From Alphaproteobacteria bacterium (GTDB lineage: Bacteria > Pseudomonadota > Alphaproteobacteria > Micavibrionales > Micavibrionaceae): a DNA stretch of 59,271 bases. Every line of letters starts with the position of its first letter. Position 1 is the first letter of the stretch. Below the pieces are notes generated by a model. It made no database searches. It saw nothing but the letters and a program-made list of their open reading frames with translations, and had not been told where the DNA came from. The stretch spans positions 1-59,271 of the forward strand of contig JABSQP010000011.1 of the NCBI GenBank assembly GCA_013215815.1, given 5' to 3'. Made by a program: the position numbers and the translations under genes. This document shows, piece by piece, positions 28,394-37,915 of this stretch.

Positions 28394-28540
28394 AAACGGC
28401 GGTAATAGAGGGTGTGTACTTAATTACTACTAAATATGTTCTCCTAAATCAAGAGAAAAAATACATTTTTTTCAATTTAGATATGCAAGTATTGCATGCT
28501 GAGTGACATTTTGTCACTAAAACAGGTGTTTAAGCCACAT

Positions 28541-29260
28541 TTATTCCTCGAAGACAATTTGGAAGCGTTTGTTTTGCTTTCCTTTGTTCTCAATTTTTGC
28601 GACTCGGACTCGTCCAATTTCTTTCGTGGATTTTACATGCGTACCGCCGCAAGGCTGGTAGTCGACAATATTGTCATCATTGCCGATTTGAACCATACGC
28701 ACTTTTCCTGTGCCCATCGGCGGCTTTACGGACATCGTACGCACTAGATCAGGATTTGCAGTTAGTTCTTCATCTGTGATCCAACTGGTTGAAATAGGGT
28801 GATCTTGTTCAATCAAAGCATTGAGCTTTTCTGTAATATCCTCTTTGTCGTACGCGCCGCTCGGGATATTAAAATCCAGACGGCTTTTCTCTGCGCCAAT
28901 TTGTCCGCCTGTTGCGTCACCTTCGATTAAAGAGCAGAGCAGGTGCATTGTCGTATGCATACGCATGTGCTTGTGACGAATGTCCCAATCAATATGGCCT
29001 GTCACTTTTGTGCCAATTGTTGGAAGGTTCGAGCCTTCCGCAGGGATGTGCCATACATCGTCCGGGGTGTCGCCTTTGCGAGTTGTTGCGATGTTGATTT
29101 CATCGTTGGCGGCCTCTAATTTTCCAACGTCGCCCGGTTGGCCACCTGATGTCGGGTAGAAAAGGCTTTTGTTCAATTGAATGCCGTTTTCACTTACAGC
29201 AATAACCTCTGCCTCAAAATCCTGATCATAAGGCGTTTCTAAATATAGCTTTTCAGTCAT
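28541..29260 (-). CDS. Alanyl-tRNA editing protein (AlaX-type deacylase)
   Basis: A stand-alone trans-editing enzyme that hydrolyses mischarged Ser- or Gly-tRNA(Ala). The 239 residues contain the zinc site of AlaX/AlaRS editing domains: MHTTMHLLC (HxxxH) near residue 100 and PCGGTHVKST (CxxxH) near 205. An N-terminal barrel with the family motif FYPTSGGQPGD near residue 36 makes it the AlaX-M type. It is followed by a terminator and preceded directly by the DUF3137 gene: the AlaX ATG abuts its stop. Confidence 0.9.
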   Translation of the reverse strand: MTEKLYLETPYDQDFEAEVIAVSENGIQLNKSLFYPTSGGQPGDVGKLEAANDEINIATTRKGDTPDDVWHIPAEGSNLPTIGTKVTGHIDWDIRHKHMRMHTTMHLLCSLIEGDATGGQIGAEKSRLDFNIPSGAYDKEDITEKLNALIEQDHPISTSWITDEELTANPDLVRTMSVKPPMGTGKVRMVQIGNDDNIVDYQPCGGTHVKSTKEIGRVRVAKIENKGKQNKRFQIVFEE

Positions 29261-30250
29261 TTAAGCCTCCTGTAATTTTTGCTCTGCTTTCATTGTTACA
29301 GGATCATAAAGCGATAATTTATCGACGATGGAAAGTGTTTTTTCAATTTCGTGTTTCATGCTGATAATACTATCAGGCGCAGTTGCAGGTATGTGTATGT
29401 CTGCGGGTTCAAAATAATTGTGATTACTATTTATCATAATTAGCATTTTTGAATCATACATGGCAGCGCTCAATCCGTTACCCTCATACTCATCTCTTAG
29501 GGCAACTAAGTCTTCCATCATCACGGGGTCTAGTAAATACCTCGCCTCAACTTGATCGGATGTATATACGTCAAAGACTTTTTCAAATTTAGGGTCTACA
29601 AGGTTTGCACGTTTTAGAGGTTGCCCTTCTATTTTAAGCTTGCCAGAATGAGCAATCTTTATCATTTCTTTCATCAAGATTGTATGACCATAAAATTTCT
29701 TATGTTTGAGATCGAGGAATATCATCAAGCCCTTGAAGACGATTTTTTTGTTTTTACCGCTCCCTCTAATTAATTTTAGTTCCAGAAATTCTATAGTGAT
29801 GTCTTTATATTGACCGCTAAAGAAGTCTTCAGCCTTACATCTCGTATGATTTGGAACAATGAGGGATTTTTTGAGATGATGAAGATCGGGCTTAGGATTA
29901 TGTTTATATGTGAAATTGCCAAAGATATTGGCGATATCGGGTAAGATCTTCTTTTTATATTCCTTTGCATATTGGCGCTTTGGTTGTGTTGTCCAGTACC
30001 ATAAGAGGCTTAGTACTAAAAAAGTGACGCCTGCAGCCGAGTCATCTGAACCTCTTTGTAACATGAAAAGCCAATAGTCAATCCAACCACATAAGGGAGT
30101 GAGTATAGTTGCTGCAGGGATGCTAATCTTCTTTCTAAAGTTATAGCTGTGCAGCTTGATATGTCTGATTGTTTCCAGTTTTTGTAGTTTGTCACTACAT
30201 TCATCAAGCAGTTGTTTATCAGTTTTGTTGCGTATGGTTTCCAAAGACAT
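29261..30250 (-). CDS. DUF3137 membrane protein
   Basis: A 329-residue protein with a cytosolic N-terminal helix, two membrane segments (about 45-65 and 72-90) and a large soluble C-terminal region. The centre carries the DUF3137 pattern FSGQYKDITIEFLELKLIRG followed by FKGLMIFLDLKHKKFYG. Function unknown. It abuts AlaX downstream and the metallopeptidase upstream with no gap, so the three form an operon, though their activities have no obvious link. It ends in TAA. Confidence 0.75.
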   Translation of the reverse strand: MSLETIRNKTDKQLLDECSDKLQKLETIRHIKLHSYNFRKKISIPAATILTPLCGWIDYWLFMLQRGSDDSAAGVTFLVLSLLWYWTTQPKRQYAKEYKKKILPDIANIFGNFTYKHNPKPDLHHLKKSLIVPNHTRCKAEDFFSGQYKDITIEFLELKLIRGSGKNKKIVFKGLMIFLDLKHKKFYGHTILMKEMIKIAHSGKLKIEGQPLKRANLVDPKFEKVFDVYTSDQVEARYLLDPVMMEDLVALRDEYEGNGLSAAMYDSKMLIMINSNHNYFEPADIHIPATAPDSIISMKHEIEKTLSIVDKLSLYDPVTMKAEQKLQEA

Positions 30251-31306
30251 CTATTTATTCGCCACTTTGTAAGGGTTCTTAATCAGTAAATCATGAAGGA
30301 GGGCATAATAGCTCTCGATACATACACGGCTGGTCGTCTCATAACTCGTATGATATTCGGTCGTTGGAATTTGAATAGTGACACCATTCAGGCGCCCTTC
30401 GGTTTCTAATGATAGGCGACCGAGCTCTGTAGACCCTAAGTCATCTGTTTCCAGCCCTAGAGAATAGAAGTACTCATCTTTAACTTGGAAAGGGATATGT
30501 AGCTCCTCACAGCGCGCTTTGATTTCTTTCACCATATCAAGGTTGAAAACGGCACTTTTGTCACGGTTTCTTAAAACGACCCAACCGCTATCAACAGGTG
30601 TGCTTTCGCGGTAGGGGCTCGTATCTAAAACAAAGAGATGCTGTTCTCCTGGTTTGTTTTCATTAAGCCAGTTTTCAAGGTGTATCCAGCTTTTACCAAT
30701 TTCTTCTTCGGTGCAGAGTAGGGCCGTTCCCTGATAGCCGTTCTGAAAAAGCGTGTAGATAAAGCCTAGTGAAATAACGTTATCAAGCTGGCCTTTTAAT
30801 TCTGCAAAGTTTGAAACTGATCCGCGTGCATAAGCAATAGGGGTGTTCTGTTCCATATCCTTCATGCCGCGAATATGGAAGACTGCGTCATCGCCTTCAC
30901 TGAACGCGTCGGCGCAATCAATAATGACACCGCCGCCCAGTTTATCACCCGTATTGGTGTCGTAGGCGTACACGAATTCATTATCAAAACGCTCACTAAT
31001 CGCATGCAACATATTTGATGTCGAAGCGCTGTGCTCATTATATTTTGTTTTCTTTATATGTTCGGCGGCATAGGCATAACGCCCGTCACCAAGGCTAATA
31101 AGGCCGTGGCGATCTATGTGCGCCGTAATAATATTGGATTCAGGCTTGTCGCCGAAAGCGGCGAGGCCGCCTTCAATACGCTGTACTTTGAGGCCAAGTC
31201 TTTTGAAATCTTGTAATAAGTGATCAATAAAAGGTCGCTCATGACCGACCACGGCTGGGACGGTGAGGTATTCTAAAGTTTTTAAAGCGACAGTTTCAAA
31301 GGGCAT
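30251..31306 (-). CDS. M20/M28/M42-like zinc metallopeptidase
   Basis: A 351-residue protein resembling di-zinc aminopeptidases. Candidate metal ligands: HIDRHGL (H-x-D) near residue 63, GGGVIIDCADA (Asp), TEEEIGKS (the Glu-Glu pair) near 215, FVLDTSPY (Asp) and the late His in TTEYHTSYE near 325. These occur in the order expected for the clan. Family assignment within the clan is uncertain. No signal peptide, so it is cytosolic. First gene of the operon with DUF3137 and AlaX. It ends in TAG. Confidence 0.65.
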   Translation of the reverse strand: MPFETVALKTLEYLTVPAVVGHERPFIDHLLQDFKRLGLKVQRIEGGLAAFGDKPESNIITAHIDRHGLISLGDGRYAYAAEHIKKTKYNEHSASTSNMLHAISERFDNEFVYAYDTNTGDKLGGGVIIDCADAFSEGDDAVFHIRGMKDMEQNTPIAYARGSVSNFAELKGQLDNVISLGFIYTLFQNGYQGTALLCTEEEIGKSWIHLENWLNENKPGEQHLFVLDTSPYRESTPVDSGWVVLRNRDKSAVFNLDMVKEIKARCEELHIPFQVKDEYFYSLGLETDDLGSTELGRLSLETEGRLNGVTIQIPTTEYHTSYETTSRVCIESYYALLHDLLIKNPYKVANK

Positions 31307-31369
31307 AGAGAATCCTAAAAGAATAAGCCTATATTTTTTTCACGTTCTGTAAAAGAATGTTGCTGGTTC

Positions 31370-32206
31370 TTATGTGTCTGAGGTTTTAAAGTAATCTTCG
31401 ATTATAGGTTGAATTTTTGCCATATAGCTCTGTGCTGGTTTGTTGCTTGTTTTGAATTTTACTGAAAGTTTGTAATCGAAAATCTTTAAAATGGTAGAGC
31501 CTTGCTCTTTTTCTCTACGTTCATATTCTTCGTTAAGGTTGTTAGTATAAAGCTTACAACCTGTTGGTGGTCGGAGGTTTTTGCTTACTGTTAGTGGGAA
31601 GGGGAGAATACTCCCAGGCTCTCGTAAAAAGGCATACGTCTCTGTTGAGGCATTTAATCTATCTACAATATTGTTTTGCTCATTACCTAAGCCAATTAGT
31701 ATTAATTGATCTTGGTCGATAAAAGTCGTGACCTCTTGCCATTTTGATATGCCTTTTTTGTTTAGTAGATGTTGAAAAAGGTGCGTTTCAGGGATTTCTT
31801 TAATGATGTGCTCTATGAATCGATCTTCATAGTCATGTGACTTGTAGATATGTTGGCTACCTCAATAACTGGTTTTACCAGATAAGTCATAGTGATTTTG
31901 CTTGAGTGTGGATTCTATTTTCTTACCTTGTACAGTTAAGTCCAGAAGATCACAAAATACATAAGGATCTGGTTGATCTAAGTACCAAGGAAATATTTTC
32001 TATGAAATAATGACATCTTCCATTTCATAGTATTCTTTTGTGCCGTTTTGCGGGCTGGTTCGAACTTCCAGCCATTGACCACTAAGGCGGATGCCAATAT
32101 GCGAACCGTCTGTGGTCTGAGCATAAAGGTTGCAGCTTCCTTTCGAAATTGGGAGCTCTGCTAAATCTATATTTAGAGTAGGGATGTTGAGGCGTGAGTA
32201 CATCAT
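31370..32206 (-). pseudogene. Interrupted gene with in-frame TAG and TGA, unknown family
   Basis: A single frame of 278 codons runs from ATG at 32206 to TAA at 31372-31370. It is broken only by TAG (32002-32000, after codon 68) and TGA (31864-31862). No frameshift is needed; the amino-acid pattern stays protein-like through both stops. Examples are KIFPWYLDQPDPYVFCDLL after the TAG and GSQHIYKSHDYEDRFIEH after the TGA. The surrounding residues suggest the TGA may replace a Trp. Two point mutations in a decaying gene are the simplest reading. Recoding is the alternative. The segment upstream of the TAG (68 residues) is an open frame by itself. I do not recognise the family. Confidence 0.7.
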
Positions 32207-32390
32207 TCAAAAAGTTTATCAGACTAATGCTCGGTGACAACTACTCTGAATTTTATTTGCTCTAATATTCTTAATGAAAACAAAGTTGTGTGTATTTGTA
32301 ATTTTGTTTCTATTTAATTGTTGCAATTCAGATCTGCATAAAATAGATAGCTGTGTTGTGTTTATTGAATATCTATAAGGTGTCTTCATT

Positions 32391-33800
32391 ATGCTAAAAA
32401 AGTTATCTATTTTTCTCTTCTTTTTACTTATTTCCTCTCCATCGTATGCTCAAGCCAACGCTCTCGACAGCGGTGATACGGCTTGGCTGCTTGTTGCCTC
32501 ACTGCTTGTTTTGATGATGACTGTGCCTGGCTTAGCCTTGTTTTACGGTGGTTTGGTAAAGCGCGATAATGTTTTAACAACGCTTATGCAGGCTGTTGGG
32601 GTTTGTGTAGTTGTTAGTGTGGTTTGGCCTGTTATTGGTTACTCTTTGGCGTTCACAGAAGGGAATAGCTTTGTCGGTGGGCTTGATAAGTTTTTGTTAT
32701 CTGGTGTGACTTCGGATTCCATGACGGGAACTATTCCAGAGAGTGTTTTCATTACATTCCAAATGACTTTTGCGGTGATTACGATTGCCCTTTTATTTGG
32801 CGCTGTTGCTGACCGCATTAAATTTACATCCGTGCTTATCTTTACGCCGCTTTGGCTGATTTTGGTGTACGCGCCTGTCGCGCATTGGGTGTGGGGTCCA
32901 GGCGGCTTTATCGGCGGCGTTGATCGTGAAGGTTATGAGGGCTTCCTTGGTATGGGTGAGGCTTTAGACTTTGCTGGCGGTACAGTGGTGCATATTAACT
33001 CTGGTGTCGCGGGGCTTGTTGCAGCCATCGTGCTAGGGCGCGGTATGAAAACACGCCGTGACCCATCAACTTCTAATAACCTTATTCTGTCGGTCATTGG
33101 TACAGGTTTACTCTGGGTCGGTTGGTTTGGCTTTAATGCAGGTTCAGCGTTATCCGCGGGTACGTCTGCCGGCATGGCGATGCTTGTAACCAACGCGGCG
33201 GCAGGTATTGCGGCGCTCGTCTGGATGCTTTTTGAAATGTTTGATAAAGGCAAAATCAGTGTTCAGGGCACGCTTTCAGGGATTGTCGCGGGTCTCGTGG
33301 CGATCACGCCTGCGGCCGGTTTCGTTGATTTTGGTGGTTCGTTATTCATTGGCGGCGCATCTGGTGCCATCTGTTATTTAGCCGTTACTCACTTAAAGAA
33401 TATCTTGAAGTATGATGATGCTTTGGATGTTTTTGGATTGCATGGTATCGGCGGTATTGTTGGTGCAGTTCTCGTTGGAGTTTTTGCAAATCCTGATATT
33501 GGCGGTGCAGCTGGAGCTTTGTATGGCAATGAAACACGTATCTTCGCGCAGATCTTATCTGTTGTTGTGACGATGGCTTATTCAGGTGTCGTGACACTCA
33601 TTCTCTTGATGGTTGTGAAAACATTCTTTGGCCTACGCGTTGATCCACAAGTTGAGTATTGGGGATTGGACTTGGCGCATCACGGAGAAACAATTTCCGA
33701 ATATACGGAAAATCTTCCTGACTATTATAAAAAAGAGACTACGGCGAAGAAAAAGCGTCCTGCCAAAAAGGCCGCCAAGAAAAAGCCTTCTAAAAAGTAA
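32391..33800 (+). CDS. amt: Ammonium transporter
   Basis: Trimeric Amt/MEP/Rh ammonium channel, 469 residues. A signal-like N-terminus (cleavage near YAQA) is followed by eleven membrane helices. The pore histidines are in GGTVVHINSGVAGL (near 202) and VFGLHGIGGIVGA (near 350); the binding-site segment HWVWGPGGFIGG is present. The C-terminal tail after ETTAKKK is an unusual Lys/Ala/Pro run resembling histone H1 tails. No glnK gene is adjacent, whereas glnK-amtB is the common pair. The 184-base gap upstream holds no clear promoter. Confidence 0.94.
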   Translation: MLKKLSIFLFFLLISSPSYAQANALDSGDTAWLLVASLLVLMMTVPGLALFYGGLVKRDNVLTTLMQAVGVCVVVSVVWPVIGYSLAFTEGNSFVGGLDKFLLSGVTSDSMTGTIPESVFITFQMTFAVITIALLFGAVADRIKFTSVLIFTPLWLILVYAPVAHWVWGPGGFIGGVDREGYEGFLGMGEALDFAGGTVVHINSGVAGLVAAIVLGRGMKTRRDPSTSNNLILSVIGTGLLWVGWFGFNAGSALSAGTSAGMAMLVTNAAAGIAALVWMLFEMFDKGKISVQGTLSGIVAGLVAITPAAGFVDFGGSLFIGGASGAICYLAVTHLKNILKYDDALDVFGLHGIGGIVGAVLVGVFANPDIGGAAGALYGNETRIFAQILSVVVTMAYSGVVTLILLMVVKTFFGLRVDPQVEYWGLDLAHHGETISEYTENLPDYYKKETTAKKKRPAKKAAKKKPSKK

Positions 33801-33860
33801 ATGACTTTGAAAACCTAGTTGATTTTTGGCGCGTTCTCTTTTTTATTACCTATCATGATT

Positions 33861-33894
33861 ATGCCTCCAGTGTATGCTGGGGGCATTCGTTTTA
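33861..33894 (+). terminator. Stem-loop between amt and znuA
   Basis: ATGCCTCCAG and CTGGGGGCAT form a ten-pair stem (one G-T pair) with a six-base loop, followed by TCGTTTTAA. It ends directly before the ribosome binding site of znuA (AAGGAG). It may terminate amt transcripts or act as a leader hairpin for znuA. Confidence 0.5.
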
Positions 33895-33905
33895 AGGAGA
33901 GATGA

Positions 33906-34814
33906 ATGAAATTTGTGATTGCTTTAACTTTGATGACGGTTTTGTCTGCTATGCCATTAACAGCGCAGGCAAAGGTTGAGGTATTTGCTTGCTCACCTGA
34001 ATGGGCAGCGTTGTCAAAAGAGGTCGGTGGTGATCTCGTTGAAGTATATTCCGCTACAAATGCGCATGATGATGTTCACCATATGCGGGCAAAGCCAAGC
34101 CTTCTTGAGGCAATGGGGCGTGCCAATATTGTTTTTTGCAGTGGCGCATCTTTAGAAAGTGAGTGGTTACCAAAGTTGATACGTAAGTCAGGTGGGCCGG
34201 ACGTGCAGGAAAACACTGTCGGCTGGTTTATGGCTTCCGATTACGTTGAAAAGCTCGAAGTTATGGAAGAGGTTGACCATTCTGTCGCAGGGCACATTCA
34301 TCCCGAGGGAAATCCTCACGTTCACTTAAATCCACATAATCTGTTGCTGCTTGCTGAAATGTTTGCCGATCGCTTGTACCAGATTGATAGCCAGAACGCA
34401 CAAGAGTATGATGCTAATCTTTCTGCTTTTACAGAAAAGTGGAACACGCTTATTGAAGGGTGGGAGGCGCAAGCTGAAGGTCTTAAGAATGCTAGCTTTG
34501 TTGTTTATCACAATAATTGGTCTTATCTAACAGATTGGCTTGGTATTAATGTCGCCGTATCTTTGGAGACACATCATGGCCATCCACCAACGACATCACA
34601 TCTTGAAGCAGTTCTTCAGAACGTAAAACAAAAAGATGTGAAAGCAATCCTTGTCGCTCCATTTGAAAGCGAAGATGCAGCTAATTGGCTTTCAGAGCGT
34701 ACGAATATTCCTGTTTTGCATTTGCCGTATACTGTTGGGGGGAGCGAGAACGTGGATACGTTAGAGGCTTTGTTCACGGAAACAATCGCCATCCTAAATG
34801 GTGAGAACGAATGA
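33906..34814 (+). CDS. znuA: Zinc ABC transporter, substrate-binding protein
   Basis: Periplasmic zinc-binding protein of the cluster 9 family, 302 residues with a signal peptide (1-22, AQA cleavage). Metal ligands can be proposed in NAHDDVHHMRAKPS (near 58), NPHVHLNPHN (near 137) and LETHHGHPPTTSH (near 222). The loop between is only mildly His-rich. The start at 33906 has AAGGAG five bases before it. The TGA stop overlaps the ATG of the permease gene. The uptake system lacks an adjacent ATPase gene. Manganese is an alternative substrate. Confidence 0.9.
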   Translation: MKFVIALTLMTVLSAMPLTAQAKVEVFACSPEWAALSKEVGGDLVEVYSATNAHDDVHHMRAKPSLLEAMGRANIVFCSGASLESEWLPKLIRKSGGPDVQENTVGWFMASDYVEKLEVMEEVDHSVAGHIHPEGNPHVHLNPHNLLLLAEMFADRLYQIDSQNAQEYDANLSAFTEKWNTLIEGWEAQAEGLKNASFVVYHNNWSYLTDWLGINVAVSLETHHGHPPTTSHLEAVLQNVKQKDVKAILVAPFESEDAANWLSERTNIPVLHLPYTVGGSENVDTLEALFTETIAILNGENE

Positions 34815-35566
34815 ATTTATCGCCTGAAATGATTTGGCTCTTAATTCCTGCATTTATTGCGGGTTTAATTGTTGCTTCTACGCATGTTCCTTTAGGACAA
34901 GAGGTTTTAAGGCGGGGTATTATCTTTATTGATTTAGCCGTTGCCCAAATCGCGGCGCTAGGTGTTGTTTTTGCCTCAGTTATGTTTCAGGCGCAGGGAA
35001 CAATCATCTCTTTTCTTTTTGCTTTGGTTTTTGCTTTGGGGGCAGGGAAGCTATTTTCATGGCTTGAGAAGAAAGCCCCAGAGAACCTGGAAGCATTAAT
35101 TGGTTCTACTTTCGTCATTGCCGCTTCTTTATCTATTCTAATGCTATCAAATGACCCTCATGCCGGATCACACATGACGGATATGTTGGCGGGGCAGGTG
35201 CTGTGGGTGAGTTGGGCGCAAATCCTTATTACAGGTTTAGTCTACATTGGATTAATTGCTATTTGGTTTGGTTTGAAGGAAAAGCGTACATCACTTTTCT
35301 ATGTTGTGTTTCCTATCGCGATTACATTCTCTGTCCAACTTGTTGGTGTGTATCTGGTTTTTGCAAGCTTAATCATACCTGCTATTGGCAGTGTCCATTT
35401 TGGTGATAATAAACGCTTGATAATGGGGTATTTGATTGCGTTCGTTTCATTTGCTCTTGGCCTTTACGCCTCCGTCCAGTTTGACGTGCCATCTGGACCG
35501 GCCATTGTGTGTACATATCCTGTTATTGCTTTGATTGTTTTTACATTAAAAAAGGCCGCTCGTTAA
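34811..35566 (+). CDS. znuB: Zinc/manganese ABC transporter permease
   Basis: Inner-membrane permease of the ABC-3 family, 251 residues, with about seven to eight hydrophobic segments. Recognisable blocks: GQEVLRRGIIFIDLAVAQIA near residue 28 and the later GVYLVFASLIIPAIGSVHF near 182. It is coupled to znuA by a four-base overlap. The ATPase subunit ZnuC, needed for transport, is not in this locus. A terminator hairpin overlaps the stop. Confidence 0.88.
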   Translation: MNLSPEMIWLLIPAFIAGLIVASTHVPLGQEVLRRGIIFIDLAVAQIAALGVVFASVMFQAQGTIISFLFALVFALGAGKLFSWLEKKAPENLEALIGSTFVIAASLSILMLSNDPHAGSHMTDMLAGQVLWVSWAQILITGLVYIGLIAIWFGLKEKRTSLFYVVFPIAITFSVQLVGVYLVFASLIIPAIGSVHFGDNKRLIMGYLIAFVSFALGLYASVQFDVPSGPAIVCTYPVIALIVFTLKKAAR

Positions 35567-35584
35567 AGCAGCCTTTTGTGTTTG
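35552..35584 (+). terminator. Terminator of znuAB
   Basis: AAGGC-GCT and AGC-GCCTT form an eight-pair stem with one mismatch (35552-35575), followed by TTGTGTTTG. The stem includes the znuB stop codon. DUF4139 converges from the other side. Confidence 0.6.
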
Positions 35585-35594
35585 TAAAAAGAGC

Positions 35595-37301
35595 TTAGCG
35601 TAAGCCAGAGATATTCTCGTCTTTTGGCCAGCTTACTGACCAACCAAGCTTGATGTCTTTTTCCTGCTTTGGCTCCATTGTCATTGGCCATGCGGCTAGG
35701 CCTTTAATGTTGTCGTGATCTTCCTCATAACCAGCTGTCGTGCTCTCTTTGTCCACCTTGATCTTGATGTCTTCGTTTTTAGATACAGGAAGCGTTTGGA
35801 AAACAACAATATCGACGGGTTTATTGCGGAGGTTTTCAATTTCGGTAATCGTATGACGTTCAATAGTCTTTTCCTTACCAATAAGAACACCTGACTCGCC
35901 GCTTTCATCCTTAAGTGTTTTGTAGGCAACATCAATGCGATCATCGATGCCAAAGGATAAGTCATAATCTTTACCCGGATTAATCATCGGAATATTTGTT
36001 TTGCCGATGAAGGCGCCATCGCGGAAAAGGCTAACAGGACCAGCTAGAATTGGCGTTTCCCCTTTGATTGTTGCATTGGCAATCAAGAACGCCGAATTAC
36101 TGCGCTGTGGTTTGATATGGCGCTCTAACTTTGTGTCTGCTTCAAACGGCGATATTAGCACTTTTGTTTCTGTGCCATCAGCAGGGATAGAAACCTCGCC
36201 AGGAATGGCAAACTCAGCATTAAAACCATTATTGTTGATTGTCGCCGAAACAGGCGCGCTTTCAGCAATCATCGCATCTTGTTGCATGTGTCGCCAACGC
36301 TCTAGCTCTTTATCTTTCTTGTTTGCTCCTGCAACCCCGAAGCTAACAGCGTTTAATGTTTCTGGCATAACGCCCCCCTCACGACGATCGCGCTTTGCAT
36401 AAGCTTGTCTTATATCTAGCCACATTGGTGAGAGATGAGGCGCTGTCGCCCCACGACTTGGTTGCGCCGTCGATAGCGTAAGGTTAATGTCTTTCCAGTC
36501 TTCACCAGTTTGTTGTCTGACGGCACCATATTGGACAAGCTCCATCGCCCCTGACGCTGTATCAAGGCGCGCATCGTATATCGGAGCCCATGAGATACCA
36601 TGCAGTTGATAATCAACAGAGACAGTTAAGTACCCCGCTTTAGAAACCTCGATAGGCAGGCGTACTTCACGTGTTTGCTTTTGACCTGTCCGCAGGCTTT
36701 GTAAATCTTGATCAATTTTCTTTATCTGCTTATCTAGCTCGGTAATCTGATCCTGTTTCTCTAGCGTCTCTTTCAAAATAGCAGCATTGCTGTTGTGAAT
36801 GACGTCAGCTGCGTTTACCCATTCCGCTGTGTCCAGATTGAACTCTGTGATTTGCTCATTGATCTTTGTTGCGGCTTGTTTGTTAAGCCCATCAAAGAAA
36901 GCCTGCTTTTTCTTAAGGGCTTGAATTTCAGCATCGACAACTCTTTTCTGCTTAGTGAGGGTGTTTTTCTGATCGTTAAGCTCTTTTTCTCTCGTGGAAA
37001 CGTAATCTATATTAAAGACCGTCTTCGTTGATACTGCGCCTAAAATCGCCTGCGCTGTCCCGTTGGCTTCTGTCTTTAGCGAGTCTGTCAAAAGATTGGC
37101 GGGCATGTTCTCAAATAAAAGGGTGTGTTTACCAGCTGGCACCTGAATATGCCCTGTACGCGTGAGAGAAGAGGGCGCTCCATGAAAGCCTGAATAAATG
37201 GTCACAGCTTTTAATGTTGTATCAACATTAATGACTTTTGCCTGGGCTGAGCTGGCAGCAGTTGTAAGTAGTATTGTCGCAAAGGTGAGGGCGCGCATCA
37301 T
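35595..37301 (-). CDS. DUF4139 (mucoidy inhibitor MuiA-like) secreted protein
   Basis: A 568-residue protein with a signal peptide (1-21, AQA cleavage). An N-terminal beta domain (about 25-95) is followed by a coiled coil (about 100-205, Lys/Gln/Asp-rich) and a DUF4139 C-terminal region (about 210-565). The latter contains VSVDYQLHGISWAPIYDARL near residue 227 and DWKDINLTLSTAQPSRG near 268. The protein is predicted to act in the periplasm or on the surface. Function of the family is not established. It stands alone, divergent from a small membrane protein. Confidence 0.85.
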   Translation of the reverse strand: MMRALTFATILLTTAASSAQAKVINVDTTLKAVTIYSGFHGAPSSLTRTGHIQVPAGKHTLLFENMPANLLTDSLKTEANGTAQAILGAVSTKTVFNIDYVSTREKELNDQKNTLTKQKRVVDAEIQALKKKQAFFDGLNKQAATKINEQITEFNLDTAEWVNAADVIHNSNAAILKETLEKQDQITELDKQIKKIDQDLQSLRTGQKQTREVRLPIEVSKAGYLTVSVDYQLHGISWAPIYDARLDTASGAMELVQYGAVRQQTGEDWKDINLTLSTAQPSRGATAPHLSPMWLDIRQAYAKRDRREGGVMPETLNAVSFGVAGANKKDKELERWRHMQQDAMIAESAPVSATINNNGFNAEFAIPGEVSIPADGTETKVLISPFEADTKLERHIKPQRSNSAFLIANATIKGETPILAGPVSLFRDGAFIGKTNIPMINPGKDYDLSFGIDDRIDVAYKTLKDESGESGVLIGKEKTIERHTITEIENLRNKPVDIVVFQTLPVSKNEDIKIKVDKESTTAGYEEDHDNIKGLAAWPMTMEPKQEKDIKLGWSVSWPKDENISGLR

Positions 37302-37387
37302 AGAAACATCTCCTTGATCTATTGTTGCTTCGAATGTTTAGCCACCATATCATAGAACGTAAGGATTTTGAAAAAGGGAAAAAGGAT

Positions 37388-37630
37388 ATGTCTCGTTTTA
37401 TCTATTACGCTGCGATGGTTGTAAATGTCTTGGCTGTTTTAATTGTGGCTTTTGTTATAGTTGCCGAAGCTAACCGAACAGAAGAGATCATGATTTTGGC
37501 TTTGTGTTTCTTACCGCCCGTTTTGGCAATTTCAGCAATATTCAGTGCGCCAGATCTGGAAGAGCGTAAATTGGAAAGAGCTGTCAAAAAAACTCAATTG
37601 AAAAAAGAGTTAGAGAAACTGCAGAAGTAA
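37388..37630 (+). CDS. Small two-helix membrane protein
   Basis: An 80-residue protein with two hydrophobic helices (about 4-26 and 34-52) and a charged Lys/Glu-rich C-terminal helix. The ATG at 37388 is preceded by AAAAGGAT; an upstream ATG at 37322 would add 22 residues but lacks a ribosome binding site. Function unknown. It lies between the DUF4139 gene (divergent) and tRNA-Asn (minus strand). Confidence 0.65.
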   Translation: MSRFIYYAAMVVNVLAVLIVAFVIVAEANRTEEIMILALCFLPPVLAISAIFSAPDLEERKLERAVKKTQLKKELEKLQK

Positions 37631-37666
37631 ATTTCCCTATAATTTTTTTAATGTGGGTGAAAAAAA

Positions 37667-37741
<75 letters not shown>

Positions 37742-37873
37742 ACACTGGCAATGTATCTAATGTTTTCATGGCGCACCGTCAATAACTATTTGCGGTTTTT
37801 TTAGTTTTTTTAAGCCCTTTATTTATTGTATTTATAGATATGCAAAAAATGCATTAACAGAAATACACAAAAA

Positions 37874-37914
37874 GCATACCTCCTTATGCATAAAGAAAAT
37901 AACAGGGAGTATGC
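37874..37914 (+). promoter_or_regulatory. Switch-like leader of the M48 protease gene
   Basis: GCATACCTCCT (37874-37884) can pair with AGGGAGTATGC (37904-37914), ten of eleven positions, hiding the ribosome binding site just before the ATG at 37916. The same 5' arm can instead pair with TATGC (37885-37889) to form GCATA/TATGC with CCTCCT in the loop. The two hairpins exclude each other. Upstream ATGCA/TGCAT makes another small stem. This suggests a thermosensor or small-RNA-controlled leader, by inference. Confidence 0.45.
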
Positions 37915-37915
37915 T

